64,000 nt of DNA. It comes from Gemmatimonadota bacterium. Lineage in GTDB: Bacteria; JAAXHH01. The notes beneath the pieces were generated by a model, which ran no database searches, was not told the origin of the DNA, and saw nothing but the letters and a program-made list of their open reading frames with translations. Of the stretch, positions 7,195 to 15,942 are shown piece after piece. The stretch is from NCBI GenBank assembly GCA_009838645.1, contig VXRC01000039.1:20676-84675 (forward strand), read 5' to 3'. Made by a program: the position numbers and the translations under genes. Positions within the stretch are counted from its first letter, which is position 1. Each line of letters starts with the position of its first letter.

Positions 7195-8169
7195 CTACCC
7201 CCAGATCAGTGCGACTTCGACAGCCAGGTCAGGGTGGCCGTCGATCAGTTCGAGTGCTTCTGCGGCGCGATGGGCGGGGAATACGTGGGTCAGCAGGGGA
7301 CGCAGCCTGACGGCGCCGATGCCCACGAGTTTCAGCCCCCGGTCCACCAGGTAGGGGGTTTCGCCGGGCTGTTCGCGTCCCATGATCAACTGCAGAGATC
7401 GCGACGACCATTCCCGCATGTCGATGGATACGGAGTGGGAATCGGCTTTCAGGACGACGAGCTTCCCGCCCGGCCGCAGAACCGCCGCGCACTGGGCAAA
7501 GGATGCCTCGCTGCCGGCGCACTCGAGGCTGACGTCCACACCCTGGCCGCCGGTCCGGTCCATGACACGGCGATGGACGTCCTCCGTGGAGGCATTGATC
7601 AGGGTGTCCGCGCCAGTATCCGCCGCCCGCTGCAGGCGTTTCGCGTGCAGATCCGACGCGATCACGGCCGCTGCACCCGATATGGACGCCACCTGCGTAC
7701 CCAGCAACCCGGTGGTCCCCACGCCGCATACGAAAACGGTGCTGCCCTTCACCTCGGCCCGTTCCATGCCCTTCAGTACCGTCGGCATCAGGCCGGCGAT
7801 AGCGCCTTCTTCGTAACTGACGTCTTGCGGCAACTTTACGACCTGGTTCGCAGGCACGCTTCGATATTCCGAAAAGCCGCCGTCGGTATGGCAGGCAACG
7901 ACCCGGTCGCCCTGGCCGAGCGAATCCACGCGCCGTCCAGGCGAACCCACAAGCCGGCCGGTGGACTCGATGACGCCCGTGAAGCTCCGACTGATGGTCC
8001 CGTGGGCTCCGTTGGCGGTTGATGGCGGATCGGCGCCGTTATCGGAGGTACTCCGGCGCGACAGCACGCATGCACGGACCTTGACCAGTACGTCCTCGTC
8101 GTTGCAGGCAGGCACAGGCCCGCTGGATACCTCTGGATTGCCCTCCGCATCCAGCGTCAGTGTTTGCAT
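7195..8169 (-). CDS. Zinc-type alcohol dehydrogenase-like oxidoreductase (MDR family)
   Basis: A 324-residue medium-chain dehydrogenase/reductase. The start at 8169 follows GAAGAGG and avoids overlap with the upstream gene. The GroES-like domain (1-130) is followed by a Rossmann fold with VFVCGVGTTGLLGTQVA and the acidic end of strand 2 (ASDLHAKRL), typical of NAD-type members such as threonine or sorbitol dehydrogenase. The usual GHE catalytic-zinc motif is not visible: the expected place reads SFTGVIESTG. Zinc-dependent alcohol oxidation is therefore uncertain. It lies 49 bases downstream of a ferredoxin-NADP reductase gene and may be co-transcribed with it. Confidence 0.75.
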   Translation of the reverse strand: MQTLTLDAEGNPEVSSGPVPACNDEDVLVKVRACVLSRRSTSDNGADPPSTANGAHGTISRSFTGVIESTGRLVGSPGRRVDSLGQGDRVVACHTDGGFSEYRSVPANQVVKLPQDVSYEEGAIAGLMPTVLKGMERAEVKGSTVFVCGVGTTGLLGTQVASISGAAAVIASDLHAKRLQRAADTGADTLINASTEDVHRRVMDRTGGQGVDVSLECAGSEASFAQCAAVLRPGGKLVVLKADSHSVSIDMREWSSRSLQLIMGREQPGETPYLVDRGLKLVGIGAVRLRPLLTHVFPAHRAAEALELIDGHPDLAVEVALIWG

Positions 8170-8218
8170 GGCGGCCTCTTCGTCATTCAGGATGCGACCC
8201 GACGAGCCGGACCGTGGA

Positions 8219-9151
8219 CTACCAGTATTCCTCGAAGTGAATATTGCCCTTGTCCCTGCGATGATCCGCCTTGAATCCACGGGATTCGAGCAGCTCCACC
8301 ATGCCGGTGGGCGAGGGGTACGACTTGTCGCCCTCCCTGGTATAGTTGGGCACGCCGATCATGTCGGGGTTTCCGCAGATGTACACGTGGGTCCTTTCAG
8401 GATCCAGGATGATACCGGTCTGCTCCTCCAGTTCCCCGGTCCTTACCAGATCCTGTATATACACCTTGCGGTCGAGGTTGTGGGTTTCCCGGGTGGTCAG
8501 CGTAATGTAATGGTAGTTCGGATGCAGGGGCGCAAGGCGCTCGTTGGTTGACTGGTAACCCAGGTCCCGGGCGTATCGCACGCACACCACCGAAATGATC
8601 TCCGGTCCGTGGCCGTTGCGCATCAGTTCGGCGATCATGCAGTTGTGGGGCGCCTCGCCGGTGCCGGTCGCGGCGAAGATGACCTGGTCGTCCGGACCAA
8701 CGTGTTCCAGGGTGTAATGGCCGGTCACCTTCGGCCCCATCCAGATCCGGTCGCCTTCGTTCAGCATCCACAGCCTCGGCGTGAGGGAGGGGTCCTGGCC
8801 TTCCTCTCCGTCGCGGGCCACGAGCGTGATGTAGAACTCGTAGTAGTCCATGTCCGCCGGATCCATCAATTGCCGGGGATCGTCCTCGTACATGGGAAAG
8901 GACATGGAGTAGGCGCGGCGGACGAGTTTCGTCTTGAGGTTCTCATTGACGTCTTCGTTATGTTCGGGATCGTTGGTGGGTTCCCAGTCGCCCAGGCCGA
9001 GCGTGGTGTACTGTCCGGGCTTGTACGGCGGAAGTTCTTCGTCCGGTTTCACCCGGATGATCCAGAGTTCGGGGTTCAATTCCTGGATTTCGGTCAGTGT
9101 GGCGTTATAGTGTTGCTCCCTTAAGGCCCTGATCTCTTCTGACGTATGCAT
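8219..9151 (-). CDS. fpr: Ferredoxin/flavodoxin-NADP reductase
   Basis: A 310-residue FAD enzyme. The start at 9151 has GGCAGG at six to seven bases. The FAD domain contains YKPGQYTTLG and RRAYSMS (the RxYS flavin motif), and the nucleotide domain has AATGTGEAPHNCMIAEL and HVYICGNPDMIGVP. The protein ends in an aromatic FEEYW, matching the C-terminal Trp of bacterial Fpr proteins that stacks on the flavin. It moves electrons between NADPH and ferredoxin or flavodoxin in the cytoplasm. It is somewhat longer than E. coli Fpr (248 residues), mainly through insertions around 60-120. Confidence 0.86.
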   Translation of the reverse strand: MHTSEEIRALREQHYNATLTEIQELNPELWIIRVKPDEELPPYKPGQYTTLGLGDWEPTNDPEHNEDVNENLKTKLVRRAYSMSFPMYEDDPRQLMDPADMDYYEFYITLVARDGEEGQDPSLTPRLWMLNEGDRIWMGPKVTGHYTLEHVGPDDQVIFAATGTGEAPHNCMIAELMRNGHGPEIISVVCVRYARDLGYQSTNERLAPLHPNYHYITLTTRETHNLDRKVYIQDLVRTGELEEQTGIILDPERTHVYICGNPDMIGVPNYTREGDKSYPSPTGMVELLESRGFKADHRRDKGNIHFEEYW

Positions 9152-9203
9152 GTATACCTGCCGTATCTCCGCGTTCAGGCAAAGGTGAACCAACGAGGGA
9201 TGA

Positions 9204-9221
9204 ACCGGCCGGCCGGCCGGT
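9204..9221. repeat. GC palindrome downstream of the barrel-protein gene
   Basis: An 18-base self-complementary run made of alternating CCGG and GGCC, between the 1159-residue protein's stop and the fpr start. It could form a hairpin and slow transcription but has no T tract. Confidence 0.4.
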
Positions 9222-9235
9222 AAGCGAGGAGCGTC

Positions 9236-12200
9236 CTAGAAATCGGCTCCGATCGTAAAGAAGAACTGGGTGTCGTTCAGCGCATTCCTCAGCCGGTACG
9301 AACGCGTGCCCGGGAACTCGGATTCAAGCCCACGGGGAACGTTGGCCAGGTTTTCGTTGTTGTACCATGCAGGCCGCCTTCCCAGGTCGAACTGGCGGGC
9401 GATATCGAACTTCAGGATCAGGAAGCCGACACGCGAGCGCATGCCGATGCCGTAGGCCACCGCGAGCGGCCCGCCCGACAGTTCTTCCATCGTGCGCGGC
9501 CCCAGGCCGTTGTCCCGCACCAGGTTGCCGTCGACGAATTGGCCTACGTTGGGATAGCCGGCGTACTGGTTGGCCTGGGTGGAACTGGTGGTCTGGTCCC
9601 AGGCGGCGCCCGCGTCCACGAACAGCGAACCACGGATCTGCTGGAAGGCCAGCGGCAGCGGCCAGCCGAAGGCGAGGACCTCGATCAGGGGGAACCGAAA
9701 CTCGGCGTTGACCAGCGCGACTTTGCTCCCCCAGACGGACCAGTAATCCGCCCCGCGGAAGTTGAAAGGACCGCCGAATGGATACAGTTCCTGGTCCCGC
9801 CCGTCGCTGCTGAGTCCGTACAGGCGGAAGGCGAAGGCGTAACGCTGCAGGACGTTGTAGTAGGCGCGGTAGTCGACGAAGACCCGCGTGAACTGCAGCT
9901 CACCGAACGTCGGCGTCACTTCGACACGGCCCCGGGCGCCGGCGATCGGGCCGGTCAACCCGTACAGCGTGTGATCCGTGACCAGGGCGGCGGTGGGCTG
10001 GATGAAGTTGACGCTTCCCAGGCTTCCCCGCCTCGTACGCCGAATGCCGAAGTAATTGAAACTGACGTCCACCAGTTCACGGGAACGGTTGACGCCCTGG
10101 ACCCCCAGTTCGAACCGGTTGAACTTGCTGAAAGGACGGCTCAGGTAGAACTGGACGCCGCGGTTTATCTGGGTCGTCACCTGGGAAACCCAGGGACTCT
10201 GGTAGCCGCGGAACAGGTCGTAGCTGTACTGGAATGCCGCCACGCTCCAGTTGACGCGCCGTGTCAGATTGGTGTACTGAACCAGCAGGTTCGCGTCCGT
10301 CAGGGATCCGAAAACGTTGGCGCCGACGAGTATCTTGTGGTTGTTCAATATGTCGCTGAAGGAAAGGACGGAACTGCCCACGAGTCCGACGTGCGTGGAG
10401 TACCCGGCATTCCCCCCCAGGTAGTCCAATCCGAATTTGGGGGAGTATTTCCGCTTCGTGAACGTACCGTCGGTCCAGGCGGTCGTATCCGGCAACTCGC
10501 CCGCCGGACCGATACCTCCGGCGATGGGCCCGAAGGGGAACTGCGGCGTCTCCAGAAGGCCGGAACCCGTTGACGGTTCGGGCATCTCTCCGGGCGCGGC
10601 CGACTCACTGACGGACTCCGCGGCGGACGTCGTGTCCGGCGGCGCGGTAAGCACGGTCTGGATCGTGGTTACCTTTTCCCGTTCCGGGGTCCCGGACGGT
10701 GGTCCCGCCTCGGATGCGGTGTCCGGCGCAGGGGCCGGCGTGGCGTCCTCCGTCGCTGCCGGCGAAGATCCTTCCGCGTCCCCGGAGACGGTTTCTTCCG
10801 ATGTTCCTTCCTCGTCCCCGGAGGCGGTTTCTTCCGAAGATCCTTCCGCGTCCCCGGAGGCGAGGGGTTCATCCGGTGGTTCGGTTCTCAGGGGCGGCGC
10901 CAGTTGCTGCGCATCGGGCGACGCACCGGGCGTCGCCGCCTTTTCGTGGTCGTAGGGTTCCTTCATCAACGACACCGGGTCGCTGATGGCAAACAGGTCG
11001 AATCCCCCCCAGGAAAGGGCGGAGAAGACCATGCGGTCCGACTTTTGCGCCCAGCTGATGGCGGGTCCGGCGGCCGTTACGTTGGTCACACCGGTCAGTA
11101 CGTTGGTAATCTGGTAGGTCTCGCCGTTCTCCATGTCCCGGATGAATATGTTGGACACGCCGGTGCGATTGGAAATGAACGCGATTTTGCTGCCGTCCGC
11201 CGACCACTGCGGCGAAATGCTCTTGCCGATCTGGTCCGGGATCTTTTCGACCTCTCCCGTTTCCAGGTCATACAGCGCCAGCTGCTGGTATCCGAAGGTG
11301 AGCGTCCGGAAATTGGTCACGTCGCCCCGGTCCGTGGAAAAGGCGATCGTCTTGCCGTCCGGCGACCACACGGGGTCCCGGTCCGTGTACCGGTCCCGGG
11401 TAAGGGCCTTCAGGTTCCCGCCCGCGGCATCCACGACGTACAGGTCGGACTGCCCTCCCTGGAGACCGACGAAGACCAGCTTTTCACCGTCCGGCGACCA
11501 GCTCGGCGACGTGGCGCCGTCGAGATTGACCCTGATGCGCCGGATCACCTTCTTCCTTCTGACGTCCATGATATACAGGGCGTCCCGCGCCCCCACCTTG
11601 GCCGGGAAGGCGATGTACTGCTCATCGGGCGACCAGGAAATAGACGTGGAAAAGAACCGGAGGGACTCGAAATCGGCCGAGCGCTCGCCTTCGACCAGCT
11701 TGGAAATGACCTCGCCGTTGATGGCGGAGGCCAGGTAGATATCGTTGTACAGGCTTCGGTTGGAAATGAAGACCAGCTTGTCGCCCCGCGGTGAAATCGC
11801 CGGGGCGAGGTGCAGGCCCGCCCTGGATTCCCGGACGTCGGTCAGTTGCCGGGCGAAGGCCTGCGGCTTTTCGTAGTCCTCGATCTGCGGCAGGTAGGTC
11901 TTGCGCACATGCTCGTTCCACTCGTCGGACAGCTTCTCGATGTCCTTGCCGATGGACGAGCGGAAGGCTTCGTTCACGTTTCGCATGCGGGCCGTCTTGC
12001 GGAGTATCTCGCCGATCTTCCGATCTCCGTACCGGTCGCCGATGTAGGCGAACAGCGCCTGGCCGAAACGGTAGACGCCGAAACTATAGTCCATGGCGGG
12101 GATGGACGGCGGCAGATAGCCCTGCAGCGCCGCATCGCGCAGCCACATGTGGGTATAGGCGTCGATGCGGCCCAGGGACAGGTATTCGGCCATGCCCTCC

Positions 12201-12715
12201 ATGAACCACAGCGGGGCGACGAAGGCCATGGGATTCAGGATGGAGACCCCCGGACCCGCGCCGTAGATCACGTCTCCCTGGAAGGCGTGAACGAGTTCGT
12301 GGGTGAGTACGTGTTCCAGTTCCGCGTAGGATCCCGTGAAGGGCAGCAGTATGCGGTTCTTGTTGAACTCCGTCACACCGCCGGTGCCCTCGCTGATAAA
12401 GCCGGGCAGGACGTTGGTCTGCTGGAAATCGGTATGGGAGGCGTACAGGATGATCGGGATCTTGTCGCTGAACCGGTGCTGCAGGATACGGCTCAGGCGG
12501 TTATACGAACGCTCCGCCATCCTGGCGGCATCGTAGGCGGCCTCTTCCTCTCCCTGGTAGTAGTAGATTTCGAAGTGGGGCGTGGAGATGATTTCCCACT
12601 GGAAGTCGCGGTACTGGACCTTGTTCCGACCGAAGTATTCACCCTGCGCGAACACGTCCGCAGGCGTGGCCAGCAGGCACAGAATCGCCAGTATATACCG
12701 CAACCGATGTGGCAT
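9236..12715 (-). CDS. Secreted metallopeptidase-like / TolB-propeller / Omp85-like barrel protein
   Basis: A 1159-residue exported protein. The start at 12715 is set by AAGGAG eight bases upstream, and the signal peptide ends near DVFAQ (residue 24). Residues 30-250 resemble a gluzincin peptidase: HELVH at 139-143 with a downstream Glu in FMEGMAEYLSLG. Residues 330-640 hold TolB-like propeller blades marked by SWSPDEQ, SWSPDGEKLVF and VWSPDGKTIAFS. A 100-residue acidic linker follows, with three copies of a 12-residue SGDAEGSSEETA-type repeat (DNA 10750-10870). The last 400 residues look like a BamA/surface-antigen beta-barrel with FPFGGPFNFRG-like elements (YPFGGPFNFRGADYW) and a C-terminal aromatic FTIGADF. 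Probably an outer-membrane protein exposing a peptidase or scaffold domain; substrate unknown. Confidence 0.82.
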   Translation of the reverse strand: MPHRLRYILAILCLLATPADVFAQGEYFGRNKVQYRDFQWEIISTPHFEIYYYQGEEEAAYDAARMAERSYNRLSRILQHRFSDKIPIILYASHTDFQQTNVLPGFISEGTGGVTEFNKNRILLPFTGSYAELEHVLTHELVHAFQGDVIYGAGPGVSILNPMAFVAPLWFMEGMAEYLSLGRIDAYTHMWLRDAALQGYLPPSIPAMDYSFGVYRFGQALFAYIGDRYGDRKIGEILRKTARMRNVNEAFRSSIGKDIEKLSDEWNEHVRKTYLPQIEDYEKPQAFARQLTDVRESRAGLHLAPAISPRGDKLVFISNRSLYNDIYLASAINGEVISKLVEGERSADFESLRFFSTSISWSPDEQYIAFPAKVGARDALYIMDVRRKKVIRRIRVNLDGATSPSWSPDGEKLVFVGLQGGQSDLYVVDAAGGNLKALTRDRYTDRDPVWSPDGKTIAFSTDRGDVTNFRTLTFGYQQLALYDLETGEVEKIPDQIGKSISPQWSADGSKIAFISNRTGVSNIFIRDMENGETYQITNVLTGVTNVTAAGPAISWAQKSDRMVFSALSWGGFDLFAISDPVSLMKEPYDHEKAATPGASPDAQQLAPPLRTEPPDEPLASGDAEGSSEETASGDEEGTSEETVSGDAEGSSPAATEDATPAPAPDTASEAGPPSGTPEREKVTTIQTVLTAPPDTTSAAESVSESAAPGEMPEPSTGSGLLETPQFPFGPIAGGIGPAGELPDTTAWTDGTFTKRKYSPKFGLDYLGGNAGYSTHVGLVGSSVLSFSDILNNHKILVGANVFGSLTDANLLVQYTNLTRRVNWSVAAFQYSYDLFRGYQSPWVSQVTTQINRGVQFYLSRPFSKFNRFELGVQGVNRSRELVDVSFNYFGIRRTRRGSLGSVNFIQPTAALVTDHTLYGLTGPIAGARGRVEVTPTFGELQFTRVFVDYRAYYNVLQRYAFAFRLYGLSSDGRDQELYPFGGPFNFRGADYWSVWGSKVALVNAEFRFPLIEVLAFGWPLPLAFQQIRGSLFVDAGAAWDQTTSSTQANQYAGYPNVGQFVDGNLVRDNGLGPRTMEELSGGPLAVAYGIGMRSRVGFLILKFDIARQFDLGRRPAWYNNENLANVPRGLESEFPGTRSYRLRNALNDTQFFFTIGADF

Positions 12716-12740
12716 TTTCGGTCTCCTTGAGGATGGACAC

Positions 12741-12769
12741 ATCATACGGTCGGCCGCACTCCGTGTCAA
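12741..12769 (-). promoter_or_regulatory. Promoter of the peptidase/propeller/barrel gene
   Basis: Minus-strand TTGACA (12764-12769), 17-base spacer, TATGAT (12741-12746): a near-perfect housekeeping promoter. The predicted start near 12734 leaves a leader of about 20 bases containing the AAGGAG ribosome site. A CCAATATTGG palindrome abuts the -35 element at 12771-12780. Confidence 0.82.
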
Positions 12770-12975
12770 GCCAATATTGGACCGGGCCCTGTGTCCCGCA
12801 CACAGAACGAAGCCCTTTTCGCGCGCGCCCATAGTCCATATCGGATTGCACGAAAAACCCCGGATATGGTTTCGATTAAATGGAAGCCGCGATGGATCCG
12901 CCAGGCGCCGGTACGTGGCATTCTATCCATCAGACTTGTGAAGGGAGTTCCTTATTTCCGGAAACCGGGCAAATG
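12770..12975. other. Intergenic stretch with one imperfect hairpin
   Basis: Between the promoter above and the terminator of the next gene. CCATATC and GATATGG at about 12837-12868 form an imperfect inverted repeat. I see no gene or RNA here. Confidence 0.5.
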
Positions 12976-12999
12976 AAAAACGGACCCAGGCAGGTCCGT
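12976..12999 (-). terminator. Intrinsic terminator of the first TonB-dependent receptor
   Basis: ACGGACC (12980-12986) pairs with GGTCCGT (12993-12999) around a six-base loop, next to AAAAA at 12976-12980. On the minus strand this gives a hairpin and T tract. The stem begins at the first base of the receptor's stop codon, so termination is immediate. Confidence 0.82.
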
Positions 13000-15773
13000 C
13001 AGAACCGCACGGCCACGCCCGCGGAAAGCAGCCGACCGATTTCCGGGGCGCCTACGAAGGCGCGGTACTTCGTGTTCAGCAGGTTGCTGGCTTCCACGCT
13101 GAAGGTGATCGCTGATATCTGGTAGGCGGCGTTGGCGTCCACCACGGCGTAGGCGTCGACAGGGCCCGCGTACACGCCGTCCAGCATTGGGAAGGAACCG
13201 CGGTAACTGATCTTGCCGCCCAGGGTCAGAGGCATCCCGGAGGGGCGGTACATAACGCCTCCGCTGAGCTTGTGCTTCGGGGAATTCAAGGGGACGTCGC
13301 CGAGGTTCTCCACGTTCTCGAACAGGTTCCGGTGTATATACGAGTAACTGCCCGTTATGTGCCACGACCGGTTGGGGAACCAGGATAACCCCAGGTCGGC
13401 GCCATAGACCGTGACGTCGCCGAAATTCCGGTAGGTCAGGGCGACCGCGGTCGGGTCGGATGCCTGCTCGGGCGTTACGGTACCGAAGGGAATCATTGCG
13501 GCGCCATCCGCGATCTGGTCGACGTATCCGTTCATTTCATCTGCGTGGTCGCCGTTCCCGTTGCCGCCGAGCGCGGGCTGGTCGAGCAAGGTGACCAGGC
13601 CGGCCAGTTGCGCGTTTGCGGGGTCCGCCAGGTAATCGGCGATACCCTGGTTCAAGGCACTTCGGAGGGTACCTTCGTCGAGAAACACCGAGGGCGTGAA
13701 GATCCAGAGCGGCAGGGTATAGTCGTTCATCTGCGTGCGGTAGAAATCGGCCGCGAGCACCAGCTTGTTCCGGACAATGCCCTTGTACCCGAACTCGAGG
13801 GTCTGCGAGATGGTCGGCCGGATCTTGTCGATGTCCTGGACCGCCGAGACGTCGTACGGATCGAATCCCTGCGTTTCGGGGTTGAGCAGTTGCAGGCTGT
13901 TCGTCAGGCCGTGGAGACGCTCGGGTATCACGCCGGTGAACTGGGCAGCAAGCTCGGGGGTGACGAGACCGCCGCTGTCGTTACCCAGTTGCTGGATCAA
14001 CTCGGCGACCACGAGTTCCCTTGCGGCGCTCCACAGCAGGTTGTTGGCTTCCGGATCGTCGAGCCGCAGATAGGATTCCCTGGAAAGCCCGGCCGCGGTG
14101 GCGAAGGGCGAACGGTACATGGGCCGGCCTCTCTCGTCGCGGCGGAAGGTAAAGGGATTGCGCGCGCCGTACGACCGGATGTCGATGGAGTTGTCCGGAC
14201 CCAGGCCCAGCCCTCCGAAAAGGTCGCCGAATCCGAACGCGTCGATAACTGCCCTGATGTCCAGCGACAACGTAGTCACCGTGGGTGTGTTGAACGCCCG
14301 GTTGTAGGTGACCCTGAACGTGTTCTCCGGATTGGGCTTCATCACTACGGCCGCGCGCGGCGAAAATACAGGGTCATCCAGCCTGCTGTGCCGGTCGAGG
14401 CGGCCGGCGAGCATCAGGCTCACCTGGTCGGTGAACCGGGTCTCGCTCTGGAGGTAGGCCCCGAATTCGTCGGTGTCGTCATCGTCCTCGTAGGTGCCGT
14501 GGATGGTCCCTTCGGTCCGTGGACGGGTAAGCAGCAGGTCCACGCCGTAGATGAACTGCTGGCGCAGGCCGATATCCGAGGTGTTCTGCAGCTGCATCAC
14601 GGTCAACGACGACTTGTCCACCACGCCGTCGCCGGTGCGCAGCAACTGGGTTTCCCCCGCGTCGCTCTTGTTGTAGAAGAACTGGCCGAACCAGCCCCTG
14701 TACTGCATGCGGCCCTGGAGATAGCTGTACACCCAGTCCCTGCCCTGGGCCGAGCCCTGTCCCGTCATCTGGATGCTGGAGCTCTTGGAATACCCCGCCG
14801 AACCGATGAACGTCAGGTCCTCCGAAGGACGGACGTCGAGCCTGATTTCCCCGTACTGGCCGTCTATGTCGAGATTGCGCGGCACGACCTCGGCGGGATC
14901 GTGGTGCTCCCAGTCCCGGGCCTTCAGGTACTTCCCCGAAATCTTGAGCCCGATCATGTCGTTTACGCTGCTGGCATGGCGGAAGGACGCCTTCCGCAGG
15001 CCGCGTTCCCCTCCGGAGAGGGACACGAAGTTGCCTTCCGATCCGAAGGGGGACCGGGATATGATGTGCATCACGCCGTTGGAGCTGTTGGGGCCGTAGA
15101 GCGCCGAACCGGGACCGCGGACGATCTCTATCCGTTCGATGTCCTCGCTGGTGATGGGAATGATGTGGAAGGAATTGATCCGCAGCGACGGGATCCGCGC
15201 GATCCGGTTGTCCACCATAGTGAGGAGAAGGCCCGACAGCACTTTGTTGAAGCCGCGAATCACCGTACTGGCCTGCATGACGCCCGTCTTCGCGTGGTCC
15301 ACGCCGCTCAGGTTCTTGATGTGTTCGTCGACGGACAGCGCCTGGGAGTTCCGGATATCCTTCATCTCGACCACTTCGACGGATGCCGGGGCGTCCAGCG
15401 CTTTTTCCTGCTTTCGGGAAGCCGAAACCACGACCTCCTGGCCCACGAGCACCGTAGCGGCCAGTACGAAATCCCGTTCCGTGGGCGCGCCGCCCTGAAC
15501 CATGATCCCGGTCGCGGTGTCCGACACGTAACCCAGGTAAGTAACGGTGACCTCGTACTCCCCGGCGGGAAGTCCTTCTACGCGGTATATGCCCCGGCTG
15601 TCGCTCGTCGAACCCCGCAGCCCTACGATCGCAGGGCTCTTGACCACGATGTTGGCGCCGAAGAGCGACGCCCCGCTCTCCGAAGCGATCCTGCCGGTCA
15701 GGATGCCCGTATCCTGCGCCGCCGCCGGGATCGCCGTCATGATGACGGCCAGAACAACGCCTGCCAGTCGCAT
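12999..15773 (-). CDS. TonB-dependent outer-membrane receptor 1
   Basis: A 924-residue receptor. The start at 15773 has GGAAGGA at eight bases, and the signal peptide ends at AAAQ (about residue 20). Residues 24-110 form a carboxypeptidase-regulatory-like beta domain (GRIASESGASLFGANIVV, GIYRVEGLPAGEYEVTVTYL). The plug domain (about 115-240) contains EVVVSASRKQEKALDAPASV and IERIEIVRGPGSALYGPN, and the remainder is a beta-barrel ending in GVAVRF. It imports a ligand in a TonB-dependent way; the ligand is unknown. It is a close paralogue of the next gene. Its own promoter and terminator indicate a single-gene transcript. Confidence 0.9.
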   Translation of the reverse strand: MRLAGVVLAVIMTAIPAAAQDTGILTGRIASESGASLFGANIVVKSPAIVGLRGSTSDSRGIYRVEGLPAGEYEVTVTYLGYVSDTATGIMVQGGAPTERDFVLAATVLVGQEVVVSASRKQEKALDAPASVEVVEMKDIRNSQALSVDEHIKNLSGVDHAKTGVMQASTVIRGFNKVLSGLLLTMVDNRIARIPSLRINSFHIIPITSEDIERIEIVRGPGSALYGPNSSNGVMHIISRSPFGSEGNFVSLSGGERGLRKASFRHASSVNDMIGLKISGKYLKARDWEHHDPAEVVPRNLDIDGQYGEIRLDVRPSEDLTFIGSAGYSKSSSIQMTGQGSAQGRDWVYSYLQGRMQYRGWFGQFFYNKSDAGETQLLRTGDGVVDKSSLTVMQLQNTSDIGLRQQFIYGVDLLLTRPRTEGTIHGTYEDDDDTDEFGAYLQSETRFTDQVSLMLAGRLDRHSRLDDPVFSPRAAVVMKPNPENTFRVTYNRAFNTPTVTTLSLDIRAVIDAFGFGDLFGGLGLGPDNSIDIRSYGARNPFTFRRDERGRPMYRSPFATAAGLSRESYLRLDDPEANNLLWSAARELVVAELIQQLGNDSGGLVTPELAAQFTGVIPERLHGLTNSLQLLNPETQGFDPYDVSAVQDIDKIRPTISQTLEFGYKGIVRNKLVLAADFYRTQMNDYTLPLWIFTPSVFLDEGTLRSALNQGIADYLADPANAQLAGLVTLLDQPALGGNGNGDHADEMNGYVDQIADGAAMIPFGTVTPEQASDPTAVALTYRNFGDVTVYGADLGLSWFPNRSWHITGSYSYIHRNLFENVENLGDVPLNSPKHKLSGGVMYRPSGMPLTLGGKISYRGSFPMLDGVYAGPVDAYAVVDANAAYQISAITFSVEASNLLNTKYRAFVGAPEIGRLLSAGVAVRF

Positions 15774-15892
15774 CGGAACGGTTCCTTCCTGCCGGTCAGG
15801 GCCGTGGGTATTACAGACTCCGCGCCGGTGCGGTTTCGACTTCCGTTTCGCGTCGGCGCGGCCAGTCTTTTCTTGTGTGCGTAATTACTTAT

Positions 15893-15920
15893 AGAATAAG
15901 AAAATACGCGGATTTGTCAA
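15893..15920 (-). promoter_or_regulatory. Promoter of TonB-dependent receptor 1
   Basis: Minus-strand TTGACA (15915-15920) and TATTCT (15893-15898) with a 16-base spacer, in an AT-rich patch. The leader to the ATG would be about 110 bases. A second -10-like TATAAG lies just downstream. Confidence 0.6.
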
Positions 15921-15942
15921 GCGAATTATCGGCCGAATGCGG

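Noticed and set aside
13545..15884. A 779-codon open frame on the plus strand opposite receptor 1
   Set aside because: It is antisense to a well-supported TonB-dependent receptor, lacks a ribosome site and has the Arg/Gly/Val-rich composition of a GC-rich shadow frame.
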